Part shown: piece by piece, positions 1-6,298 of the stretch | Position numbering within the stretch: the stretch's first letter is position 1 | Layout: every line of letters starts with the position of its first letter | Assembly: GCA_018335615.1 (NCBI GenBank) | Contig: JAGXRS010000413.1 | Location: 1-6,608, forward strand | Length of the DNA stretch: 6,608 nt | Reading direction: 5' to 3' | From: Hydrogenophaga sp. | GTDB lineage: Bacteria > Pseudomonadota > Gammaproteobacteria > Burkholderiales > Burkholderiaceae_C | Made by a program: the position numbers and the translations under genes | The notes under the pieces: generated by a model | Databases searched by the model: none | Told to the model about the DNA's origin: nothing | What the model saw: only the letters and a program-made list of their open reading frames with translations

Positions 1-963
1 GGCAAGCAGGCCACCGCCACCAAGGAAGACGACTGGATCGACCAGCTCTTCATCGCCAACACGCACGACTACATTCTGTGCTTCTCCAACCGCGGCCGCC
101 TGTACTGGCTGAAGGTGTGGGAAGTCCCCGCAGGTTCGCGCGGTTCGCGCGGGCGCCCCATCGTCAACATGTTCCCGCTGCAGGAAGGCGAGAAGATCAA
201 CGTGGTGCTGCCCCTCACCGGCGCGGCCCGCAGCTTCCCCGAAGACCGCTATGTGTTCATGGCAACCAGCATGGGCACGGTGAAGAAAACGGCATTGGAC
301 GAATTCAGCAACCCGCGCAAGGCCGGCATCATCGCCGTGGATCTGGACGAGGGCGATTTCCTGATTGGTGCCGCCCTCACCGACGGCCAGCACGATGTGA
401 TGCTGTTCAGCGATGGCGGCAAGGCGGTGCGCTTTGACGAGAACGACGTGCGCCCGATGGGCCGCAACGCCCGCGGCGTGCGCGGCATGATGATCGAGGA
501 AAGCCAGAGCGTGATCGCCATGCTGGTGGCCGAACGCGACGACGAACCCGGTGAAGCGGCCGAAGCCACGCGCCTGAGTGTGCTGACCGCCACCATCAAC
601 GGCTACGGCAAACGCACCCCCATCAACGAGTACACCCGCCACGGCCGCGGCACCAAGGGCATGATCGCCATCCAGCAGAGCGAGCGCAACGGCAAGGTGG
701 TGGCCGCCACACTGGTGCACACGGACGACGAGATCATGCTGATCACCGACAAGGGCGTACTGGTGCGCACCCGCGTATCGGAAATCCGTGAAATGGGTCG
801 TGCCACGCAGGGTGTGACGCTGATTGCGCTGGATGACGGCTCCGAACTGTCGGGCCTGCAACGCATCGTCGAAAACGACGCCAACGGCGCCCTGGAGGGA
901 AGCGACTTGCCCACCGAACCCAACGGTGACGACGCCGCGCCCGAGACCCCGCCCACGGCCTGA
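1..963 (+). CDS. gyrA: DNA gyrase subunit A, C-terminal part (5' end outside window)
   Basis: GyrA is the DNA-cutting and DNA-wrapping subunit of the cytoplasmic A2B2 gyrase that introduces negative supercoils with ATP. Frame 1 is open from base 1 to TGA at 961-963, giving 320 residues of the C-terminal beta-pinwheel. Blade-type motifs match E. coli GyrA: ANTHDYILCFSNRGRLY (res 19-35), RGSRGRPIVN (47-56), VFMATSMGTVKKT (85-97), VMLFSDGGKAVRF (123-135), LTATINGYGKRT (195-206) and LVRTRVSEI (264-272). By alignment from memory the window opens at the last glycine of the GyrA-box, so the box itself cannot be checked. Compared with E. coli, an acidic loop of about 10 residues is inserted near residues 180-190. 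The C-terminal tail (about 291-320) is acidic and proline-rich, as expected for gyrase. ParC is unlikely because conservation runs through all visible blades. serC starts 87 nt downstream. Confidence 0.97.
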   Translation, partial: GKQATATKEDDWIDQLFIANTHDYILCFSNRGRLYWLKVWEVPAGSRGSRGRPIVNMFPLQEGEKINVVLPLTGAARSFPEDRYVFMATSMGTVKKTALDEFSNPRKAGIIAVDLDEGDFLIGAALTDGQHDVMLFSDGGKAVRFDENDVRPMGRNARGVRGMMIEESQSVIAMLVAERDDEPGEAAEATRLSVLTATINGYGKRTPINEYTRHGRGTKGMIAIQQSERNGKVVAATLVHTDDEIMLITDKGVLVRTRVSEIREMGRATQGVTLIALDDGSELSGLQRIVENDANGALEGSDLPTEPNGDDAAPETPPTA

Positions 964-974
964 ACGCCAACGCC

Positions 975-1002
975 GGCGCTGCTGACCGGTACCGCCAGCG
1001 CC
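975..1002. repeat. Inverted repeat in the gyrA-serC gap
   Basis: GGCGCTG (975-981) and CAGCGCC (996-1002) form a perfect 7-bp stem around a 14-nt loop. The loop contains the 8-bp palindrome CGGTACCG (987-994). It lies just after the gyrA stop. No T-run follows, so it is not a classical intrinsic terminator. It could protect the gyrA mRNA 3' end or be a chance product of high GC. Confidence 0.45.
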
Positions 1003-1007
1003 CTTCC

Positions 1008-1034
1008 AACCGCCGCCCGGCGGTTTCAACCGCC
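1008..1034. repeat. Two mutually exclusive hairpins before serC
   Basis: AACCGCC occurs at 1008-1014 and again at 1028-1034, with its complement GGCGGTT between them at 1019-1025. The central arm can pair with the left copy (7 bp, 4-nt loop) or with the right copy (6 bp, loop TTCA), but not both. Only a short TTT (1024-1026) follows the first stem, so termination would be weak. The element ends 16 nt before the serC ATG and could serve as a weak gyrA terminator, an mRNA-end stabiliser, or a leader switch for serC. No function is shown. Confidence 0.45.
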
Positions 1035-1050
1035 CGACACGACCGCTGAC

Positions 1051-2157
1051 ATGAACCGTCCCTACAACTTTTCCGCCGGCCCGGCCGCCATGCCTGAAGA
1101 GGTGCTGCAGCAGGCTGCAGCCGAGATGCTGAACTGGCAAGGCACCGGCATGGGCGTGATGGAGATGAGCCACCGGGGCAAGGCCTTCATGTCCATCATC
1201 GCGGCCGCCGAGGCCGACTTGCGCGAACTGCTGGCAGTGCCGGAACACTTCCGCATCCTGTTAATGCAGGGTGGCGGGCTGGCCGAGAACGCCATCGTGC
1301 CGCTGAACCTGTCGCGCGGCGGCGCAGTCGACTTCGTGGTCACCGGTGGATGGAGCCAGAAGTCATTCAAGGAAGCGCGCAAGTACGCGATGCCGCAAGT
1401 GGTCGCCAGCAACGAGGCCGACGGCCACACCACCCTGCCCGCTCCGGCCGCCTGGCAGCTGCGCCAGGAGGCGCAGTACGTGCACCTGTGCAGCAACGAA
1501 ACCATCCATGGTATCGAGGTGCACGAACTGCCGGATCTGCGCGCGTTGGGCAGTGAGGCACCGCTGGTGATCGACTTTTCCTCGCATGTGGCCTCTCGCA
1601 GTGTGGACTGGTCGCGCGTGGGCCTGGCCTTCGGTGGCGCACAGAAGAACCTCGGCCCGGCCGGCCTCACGCTGGTGGTGGTGCGCGAAGACCTGCTGGG
1701 CCATGCACTCGCCATCTGCCCCAGCGCGTTTGACTACAAGACCGTGGCCGAGAACGGGTCGATGTACAACACGCCGCCCACCTACGCCATCTACATGGCC
1801 GGGCTCACGTTCCAGTGGCTCAAACGCCAGCGCGAAGGTGCGCTGAGCGGCGTGGCAGCGATGGAGCAGCGCAACACCGCCAAGGCCGAGCTGCTCTACG
1901 GCTTCATCGACCAGTCGCAGCTGTACCTGAACAAGGTGGCTCCCAACTGCCGTTCGCGCATGAACGTGCCCTTCTTCCTGCGCGATGAGAGCCGCAACGA
2001 CGCTTTCCTGGCAGGCGCGCAGGCGCGCGGGTTGCTGCAGCTCAAGGGCCACAAGTCGGTCGGTGGCATGCGTGCCAGCCTGTACAACGCGTTGCCACTG
2101 GCGGGCGTGCAGGCGCTGGTGGACTACATGCGCGACTTCGAACAAACACAGGCCTGA
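1051..2157 (+). CDS. serC: Phosphoserine aminotransferase (3-phosphohydroxypyruvate to O-phosphoserine)
   Basis: SerC is a PLP-dependent class V aminotransferase of the cytoplasm. It converts 3-phosphohydroxypyruvate plus glutamate to O-phosphoserine, and in many bacteria also serves the 4-hydroxythreonine-phosphate branch of PLP synthesis. The product has 368 residues (E. coli 362) and aligns end to end. Visible motifs are NFSAGPA near the N-terminus (6-12), VMEMSHRGK (36-44), the CSNETIHG segment (147-154), and GAQKNLGPAG with the PLP-binding lysine at K199 (E. coli K198). NGSMYNTPPT (about 235-244) and the C-terminal KGHKSVGGMRAS (332-343) also match. The start is chosen because MNRPYNFSAGP lines up with the E. 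coli N-terminus; no good Shine-Dalgarno precedes it. A TTA leucine codon (1261-1263), rare in such GC-rich DNA, is present. pheA follows after 3 nt, so the two are surely co-transcribed and probably translationally coupled. Confidence 0.97.
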   Translation: MNRPYNFSAGPAAMPEEVLQQAAAEMLNWQGTGMGVMEMSHRGKAFMSIIAAAEADLRELLAVPEHFRILLMQGGGLAENAIVPLNLSRGGAVDFVVTGGWSQKSFKEARKYAMPQVVASNEADGHTTLPAPAAWQLRQEAQYVHLCSNETIHGIEVHELPDLRALGSEAPLVIDFSSHVASRSVDWSRVGLAFGGAQKNLGPAGLTLVVVREDLLGHALAICPSAFDYKTVAENGSMYNTPPTYAIYMAGLTFQWLKRQREGALSGVAAMEQRNTAKAELLYGFIDQSQLYLNKVAPNCRSRMNVPFFLRDESRNDAFLAGAQARGLLQLKGHKSVGGMRASLYNALPLAGVQALVDYMRDFEQTQA

Positions 2158-2160
2158 CCC

Positions 2161-3258
2161 ATGAATGCTCCCCAACAGTCCGCCGATCTGGGCGCCCTGC
2201 GCGTGCAGATCGACGCGCTCGACCAGCAGCTGCTCTCCCTGCTCAATCAGCGTGCCCTCGTGGCCGAACAAGTGGGCGAGATCAAGCGCCAGGAAGGCTC
2301 GCCCTTCTTTCGCCCTGACCGGGTGGCGCAGGTCATCGACAAGATCCAGAACGCCAACCAGGGCCCGCTGCTGAACCAGCACGTGGCCGCCATCTGGCGC
2401 GAGATCATGTCGGCCTGCCTGGCACTGGAAGCACCGCAGCGCGTGGCCGTGCTGGGGCCGCAGGGCACTTTCTGCGAACAGGCCGCCGTGGAATTTTTCG
2501 GCAGTGCGGCCAACCTGATCTACTGCGCCAACTTCGACGAGGTCTTCCACGCCACCGCCGCGGGCACAGCCCAGTACGGCGTGGTGGGCATGGAAAACTC
2601 CACCGAAGGCGTGGTGGCCCGCTCGCTCGACCTGTTCCTGCGCTCACCGGTGCATGTGGTGGGCGAGGTGAGCCTGCTCATCCGCCACAACCTGCTGCGC
2701 CAGGTGAACAGTCTGGACGAGATCGAGGTGGTGATGGCCCATCCGCAAGCGCTGGCCCAATGCCAGAACTGGCTGACCCAGCACCTGCCGAACGCGGAGC
2801 GCCGGGCCGTGTCCAGCAACGCCGAGGGCGCGCGCCTGGCCGCCACCCAACCGACCTGGGCGGCACTCGCCAGCGAACGGGCGGCCGCGCAGTTCGGGCT
2901 GCACATCGTGGCCCATGCCATCCAGGACGAGGCCTACAACCGCACCCGTTTTGCCGTGATCTGCCTGCCCCAGACGCTGGCCATGCCACCCGCATCGTCG
3001 CGCGATTGCACCAGCCTCGTGGTGTCGGTGCCCAACCGTCCGGGCGCTGTGCACGACCTGCTGGTGCCACTGAAAAACAACGGCGTGTCGATGACCCGTT
3101 TCGAGTCACGCCCCGCCAAGTCGGGTCAATGGGAGTATTACTTCTACATCGACATCGCCGGCCACCCCTCGCAGCCCCACGTGGCCGCGGCCCTGAACGA
3201 ACTGAAGGGCCTGTGCGCGTTCTACAAGGTGCTGGGTGCGTACCCGGTCAGTGAATGA
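2161..3258 (+). CDS. pheA: Bifunctional chorismate mutase / prephenate dehydratase (P-protein)
   Basis: The P-protein turns chorismate into prephenate and then phenylpyruvate, the committed path to Phe. The 365 residues hold three domains. The AroQ chorismate mutase (about 10-92) has R14, R31, K42 and R54 matching E. coli R11, R28, K39 and R51. The prephenate dehydratase (about 94-275) begins at VAVLGPQGTF and has MENSTEG (144-150) and the catalytic TRF motif (262-264). The ACT domain (about 284-362) has PNRPGAV (291-297) and ESRP (315-318), the sites known for Phe feedback binding. One oddity is that V55 sits where E. coli E52, a catalytic glutamate, and the E of the usual RPERE motif belong. 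E90 replaces Q88, which as I recall is common in this subgroup. The ATG is 3 nt after the serC stop with only a weak ACAGG upstream, which suggests coupled translation. Full length, no frameshift. Confidence 0.96.
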   Translation: MNAPQQSADLGALRVQIDALDQQLLSLLNQRALVAEQVGEIKRQEGSPFFRPDRVAQVIDKIQNANQGPLLNQHVAAIWREIMSACLALEAPQRVAVLGPQGTFCEQAAVEFFGSAANLIYCANFDEVFHATAAGTAQYGVVGMENSTEGVVARSLDLFLRSPVHVVGEVSLLIRHNLLRQVNSLDEIEVVMAHPQALAQCQNWLTQHLPNAERRAVSSNAEGARLAATQPTWAALASERAAAQFGLHIVAHAIQDEAYNRTRFAVICLPQTLAMPPASSRDCTSLVVSVPNRPGAVHDLLVPLKNNGVSMTRFESRPAKSGQWEYYFYIDIAGHPSQPHVAAALNELKGLCAFYKVLGAYPVSE

Positions 3259-3330
3259 AGGCGGTGTTTTTCGTTTCACATTCCGCGCAACCCGACAGGG
3301 TCGCGCCGGGCGCCGACGCAGCGGCGATCT

Positions 3331-3337
3331 GGATGGG
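3331..3337 (+). promoter_or_regulatory. Probable ribosome binding site deciding the tyrA start
   Basis: GGATGGG lies 5 nt before the ATG at 3343 and is the only purine-rich stretch at suitable distance. It favours this ATG over the in-frame GTG at 3337, which overlaps the site itself. The match to AGGAGG is partial. A small hairpin CGCCG/CGGCG (3311-3326, 6-nt loop) sits just upstream. Confidence 0.4.
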
Positions 3338-3342
3338 TGCTT

Positions 3343-4221
3343 ATGTTTGAACAACTTGGCCTGATCGGCTGCGGTTTGATGGGTGGATCTTTTGCACTGG
3401 CACTGAAGAAAGCCGGGCTGGTCAAACGGGTGGTGGGCTACAGCAAGTCGCCGTCCACGACCGAGCGCGCCCGGCAGATGGGCGTGATCGACGTCGAGGC
3501 CCCCTCGGCGCTGCTGGCGGTGTCGGGCGCCGATCTGGTGCTGCTGGCCGTGCCGGTGGCCGCCACCGAACCCACCTTCAAAGCCATCCGCCACCTGGTG
3601 CGCGGCGACACGCTCATCATGGACGTGGGCTCGACCAAACGCGAAGTGATCGACGCCGCCCGGCGGGTGCTGCGCGACCAGGTGGGCATGTTCGTCCCCG
3701 CGCACCCCATCGCTGGCAAGGAGCTGGCGGGCGTCGAGCACGCAGATCCCAACCTGTACGCCGGTCGCCAGGTCATCCTCACCCCCATCGAGCGCACGCT
3801 CACCGTGCAGCTGAACAAGGCGCAAGCGGTGTGGACGGCACTCGGCTGCCATGTGAAGCAAATGTCGCCGGAAGCGCACGACGCCGCTTACGCCGCGGTG
3901 AGCCACCTGCCCCACATGATTGCGTTTGCCTTGGTCAACGCGATCAAAAGTCAGCCGCAAGGGGACGAATTCCTGTCACTCGCGGGACCCGGGTTCCGCG
4001 ACTTCTCCCGCATCGCGGCCAGCGACCCGAGCATCTGGCGCGACATCCTGGTGTCCAACAAGGAAGAGCTGCTGGCGCAGTCCAAACACTTCCAGCGTGC
4101 CCTGCACGCGTTTGAAGTGGCCATCAAGGCGGGCAACCCCGACGCGCTGGAAGCGCTGATCGACCAGGCCAGCAGCACGCGTGCGCACTGGCGCATGACC
4201 GCCATCAAGCCGCAGAGCTGA
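3343..4221 (+). CDS. tyrA: Prephenate (or arogenate) dehydrogenase
   Basis: TyrA oxidatively decarboxylates prephenate to 4-hydroxyphenylpyruvate (or arogenate to tyrosine) in the cytoplasm. The 292 residues are a stand-alone dehydrogenase with no fused chorismate mutase, AroA or clear ACT domain. An N-terminal Rossmann fold carries GCGLMG (9-14). DVGSTK (94-99), HPIAGKE (121-127, catalytic H121), SHLPH (187-191) and FRDFSRIAASDPSIWRD (218-234, substrate arginine R223) match the TyrA family. The end of beta-2 reads GYSKSPST (32-39). It lacks the acidic residue that marks NAD-specific enzymes and resembles the NADP-using Synechocystis enzyme, so NADP+ preference is inferred. Prephenate versus arogenate use cannot be told from sequence. 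The start at 3343 has the better spaced ribosome site. The gap to pheA is 84 nt, and aroA::cmk follows after 34 nt. Confidence 0.94.
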   Translation: MFEQLGLIGCGLMGGSFALALKKAGLVKRVVGYSKSPSTTERARQMGVIDVEAPSALLAVSGADLVLLAVPVAATEPTFKAIRHLVRGDTLIMDVGSTKREVIDAARRVLRDQVGMFVPAHPIAGKELAGVEHADPNLYAGRQVILTPIERTLTVQLNKAQAVWTALGCHVKQMSPEAHDAAYAAVSHLPHMIAFALVNAIKSQPQGDEFLSLAGPGFRDFSRIAASDPSIWRDILVSNKEELLAQSKHFQRALHAFEVAIKAGNPDALEALIDQASSTRAHWRMTAIKPQS

Positions 4222-4255
4222 TCGCGTCCACGGACGCCCCCTCCTCCCCCATTGC

Positions 4256-6298
4256 ATGTTCTCCATCGACCACCTCGACATCCCGCCACTCGCCACCGCG
4301 GGCGGCACGGTTCAGCTGCCGGGCTCCAAGAGCATTTCCAACCGGGTGCTGCTGCTCGCCGCGCTCAGCGTGGGCCACACCGACATCGTCGATCTGCTCG
4401 ATTCGGACGACACCCAGGTGATGCTGACGGCATTGGCCCAGCTGGGTTGCCAGATCGAGAAACGGCCCGATGGCGTGCTGCGCGTCGAAGGACTGGGCGG
4501 CCAGCTGCGTGTGAGTGAAGGTCAGCTGTTCCTAGGCAACGCAGGAACCGCCATGCGACCGCTCACCGCCGCTCTGGCGCTGCTGGCGGCGCGCGACGGG
4601 GGCTGCTTCGAGCTCAGCGGCATCGCCCGCATGCACGAGCGCCCGATCGGTGACCTGGTGGACGCCCTGCGCCAGCTGGGCTGCGCGGTGCAATGCCTGG
4701 GCACCGAAGGCTACCCGCCGCTGCGGCTGGGAACAGGCCAGCCCGTGCCGCTCTCGCTGGGCGCCCCGATCCGCGTGCGCGGCGACGTGTCCAGCCAGTT
4801 CCTCACGGCCCTGCTGCTCGCCCTGCCCCTGGTGTCGGAACAGCAGGCGATCACCATCGACGTCGTGGGCGAACTCATTTCGCGCCCCTACATCGAGATC
4901 ACGCTGAATCTGCTGGAGCGCTTCGGCGTGCGGGTGCAGCGCGAGGGCTGGCAGCGCTTCACCATCCCGGCGGGCAGCCGCTACACCTCGCCCGGGCGCA
5001 TCCCGGTGGAAGGCGATGCCTCGTCGGCCAGCTACTTCATTGCGCTGGGCGCGATCGCCCCGCCAACGCCCAGCTTGGAGGGCATCACCATCGAAGGCGT
5101 GGGCCTGGCCTCCATCCAGGGCGACATCCGCTTTGTCGAGGCCGCACGCCTCATGGGCGCCGAGATCACGGGCGAAGCCAACCGCCTGCACATCCGACGC
5201 GGAGCCTGGCCCCTGAAGGCCATCGACCTCGACTGCAACCACATCCCCGACGCGGCCATGACGCTGGCCGTGATGGCACTGTACGCCGACGGCACCACCA
5301 CGCTGCGCAACATCGCCAGCTGGCGCGTGAAGGAAACCGACCGCATCCAAGCCATGGCGGCCGAGTGCCGCAAGTTCGGCGCCACGGTGGAAGAAGGCGC
5401 GGACTTCATCCGCATCACGCCGCCCACCCACTGGACCACGGGCAGCATCCACACCTACGACGACCACCGCGTCGCCATGTGTTTCTCGCTGGCCGCCTTC
5501 AACGCGGCCGGCCTGCCCGTGCGCATCGAAGACCCCAAGTGCGTGGGCAAGACCTTTCCCGATTATTTCGAGACGCTGTTCGACGTCTGCCGGGCCGACC
5601 CGGCCCACATCCCGGTGATCTGCGTGGACGGCCCGACCGCTTCCGGCAAGGGCACGCTGTCGGCTGAAGTGGCGAACCGCCTGGGCTATCACCTGCTGGA
5701 TTCAGGCGCGCTGTACCGCCTGGTGGGCCTGGCGGCCGGCAAGGCGGGCCTGTCCACCACCCTGGAAGACCTGCAAGACCCTGAGCAGGCGCAACGCCTG
5801 GGCGATGTGGCCGCCGGGCTCCAGGTGCGCTTCACCGGCTCGCACATCCTGCTCGAAGGGGTGGACGTGACCGACGCCCTGCGCAGCGAGATCGCCGGCA
5901 TGGCTGCATCGCGCGTGTCGGCGGTGCCGCAGGTGCGTGAGGCCTTGCTGGGTCTGCAGCACAGTTTCCGCCAGCTGCCCGGGCTGGTGGCGGACGGCCG
6001 TGACATGGGCACCGTCATCTTCCCGGATGCCCCGCTCAAGGTATTCCTGACCGCGAGCGCCCGCCAGCGCGCCGAACGGCGGTATAAGCAATTGATTTCA
6101 AAGGGTATTGCTGCTAACATCGACAACCTTCTGGCCGACTTGGAGATGCGTGATTTGCGGGACTCATCCCGCACACATGCGCCTCTCAAACCGGCCGAAG
6201 ATGCCTTGCAACTGGACAATTCACAGCTGAACGTCGAGCAATCGATGACGCAGGTGTTGAACTGGTGGCAAGAAAAAACGGTGTTCTCGGGGAGCTGA
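4256..6298 (+). CDS. aroA-cmk: Fused EPSP synthase / cytidylate kinase (AroA::Cmk)
   Basis: One unbroken 680-codon frame encodes two complete enzymes. Residues 1 to about 445 are EPSP synthase, which joins shikimate-3-phosphate and PEP in the chorismate pathway. It has LPGSKSISNR (21-30; K25, S26, R30), the class I LGNAGTAMRP (93-102), HERPIGDLVDALR (127-139), GDVSSQF (176-182), catalytic D332 in NHIPDAAMT, K359 in WRVKETDR, DDHRVAMCF (402-410) and K432 in KTFPDYFE. This class I pattern is normally glyphosate-sensitive. Residues about 452-680 are CMP/dCMP kinase, with P-loop GPTASGKGT (459-467), LLDSGALYR (480-488), ADGRDMGTVIFPDAP (579-593) and the nucleotide-binding R635, D636, R639. Both halves equal the usual E. 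coli lengths (427 and 227), and the linker is under about 8 residues. No internal ATG or Shine-Dalgarno exists at the junction. No Shine-Dalgarno precedes 4256 either; the 5' flank is C-rich. Codon use turns AT-rich near codons 610-625. Confidence 0.96.
   Translation: MFSIDHLDIPPLATAGGTVQLPGSKSISNRVLLLAALSVGHTDIVDLLDSDDTQVMLTALAQLGCQIEKRPDGVLRVEGLGGQLRVSEGQLFLGNAGTAMRPLTAALALLAARDGGCFELSGIARMHERPIGDLVDALRQLGCAVQCLGTEGYPPLRLGTGQPVPLSLGAPIRVRGDVSSQFLTALLLALPLVSEQQAITIDVVGELISRPYIEITLNLLERFGVRVQREGWQRFTIPAGSRYTSPGRIPVEGDASSASYFIALGAIAPPTPSLEGITIEGVGLASIQGDIRFVEAARLMGAEITGEANRLHIRRGAWPLKAIDLDCNHIPDAAMTLAVMALYADGTTTLRNIASWRVKETDRIQAMAAECRKFGATVEEGADFIRITPPTHWTTGSIHTYDDHRVAMCFSLAAFNAAGLPVRIEDPKCVGKTFPDYFETLFDVCRADPAHIPVICVDGPTASGKGTLSAEVANRLGYHLLDSGALYRLVGLAAGKAGLSTTLEDLQDPEQAQRLGDVAAGLQVRFTGSHILLEGVDVTDALRSEIAGMAASRVSAVPQVREALLGLQHSFRQLPGLVADGRDMGTVIFPDAPLKVFLTASARQRAERRYKQLISKGIAANIDNLLADLEMRDLRDSSRTHAPLKPAEDALQLDNSQLNVEQSMTQVLNWWQEKTVFSGS
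5589..5604. repeat. GC hairpin at the AroA/Cmk domain junction
   Basis: GCCGGG (5589-5594), loop CCGA, then CCCGGC (5599-5604) gives a perfect six-G:C-pair stem with a 4-nt loop. It covers codons 445-450, exactly between the last EPSP-synthase motif and the kinase P-loop strand. It may be a relic of the former aroA-cmk intergenic DNA, a translational pause site between domains, or chance in GC-rich DNA. Confidence 0.45.
6092..6120 (+). promoter_or_regulatory. Candidate sigma-70-type promoter inside cmk, reading toward rpsA
   Basis: TTGATT (6092-6097), a 17-nt spacer and TAACAT (6115-6120) match the -35 and -10 consensus at 4 of 6 positions each. The -10 box keeps the key T1, A2 and T6. The boxes sit in the most AT-rich coding stretch of the window (about 6083-6130). 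In E. coli, rpsA is also transcribed in part from promoters within the preceding cmk gene. A start near 6127 would give rpsA a leader of about 360 nt. This is an inference from sequence only. Confidence 0.4.
6156..6173. repeat. Hairpin inside the cmk coding region
   Basis: TGCGGGA (6156-6162), loop CTCA, TCCCGCA (6167-6173) is a perfect 7-bp stem. It overlaps the codons for the conserved RDLRDSSR nucleotide-binding segment and lies about 35 nt after the candidate internal promoter, so it could shape the 5' end of an rpsA transcript. No T-run follows. Confidence 0.4.

Noticed and set aside
1363..2550. A 395-codon open frame on the minus strand across serC and pheA
   Set aside because: It lies wholly antisense to two clearly homologous genes. 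Long antisense frames are expected where third codon positions are G/C-rich, and its His/Gly/Gln-rich translation matches no family I recognise.
3266..3270. The T5 run after pheA as an intrinsic terminator
   Set aside because: No stable hairpin sits directly upstream of the run.
3337..3339. GTG as an alternative tyrA start
   Set aside because: It adds only two residues and overlaps the likely ribosome binding site, while ATG at 3343 has proper spacing.
5612..5623. A separate cmk start at the in-frame GTG codons for V454 or V457
   Set aside because: There is no Shine-Dalgarno-like sequence upstream and no stop ending aroA, and the frame is continuous, so a fusion protein is the simpler reading.
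4693..5667. A 324-codon + strand frame overlapping aroA in another frame
   Set aside because: The Arg/Pro/His-rich translation is typical of a frame-shifted reading of GC-rich DNA, and the aroA frame contains all the family motifs.
4532..5692. A 386-codon open frame on the minus strand across aroA
   Set aside because: It is a shadow of the aroA codon pattern, low-complexity and His/Ala/Gly/Arg-rich, with no recognisable motif and no upstream ribosome site noted.
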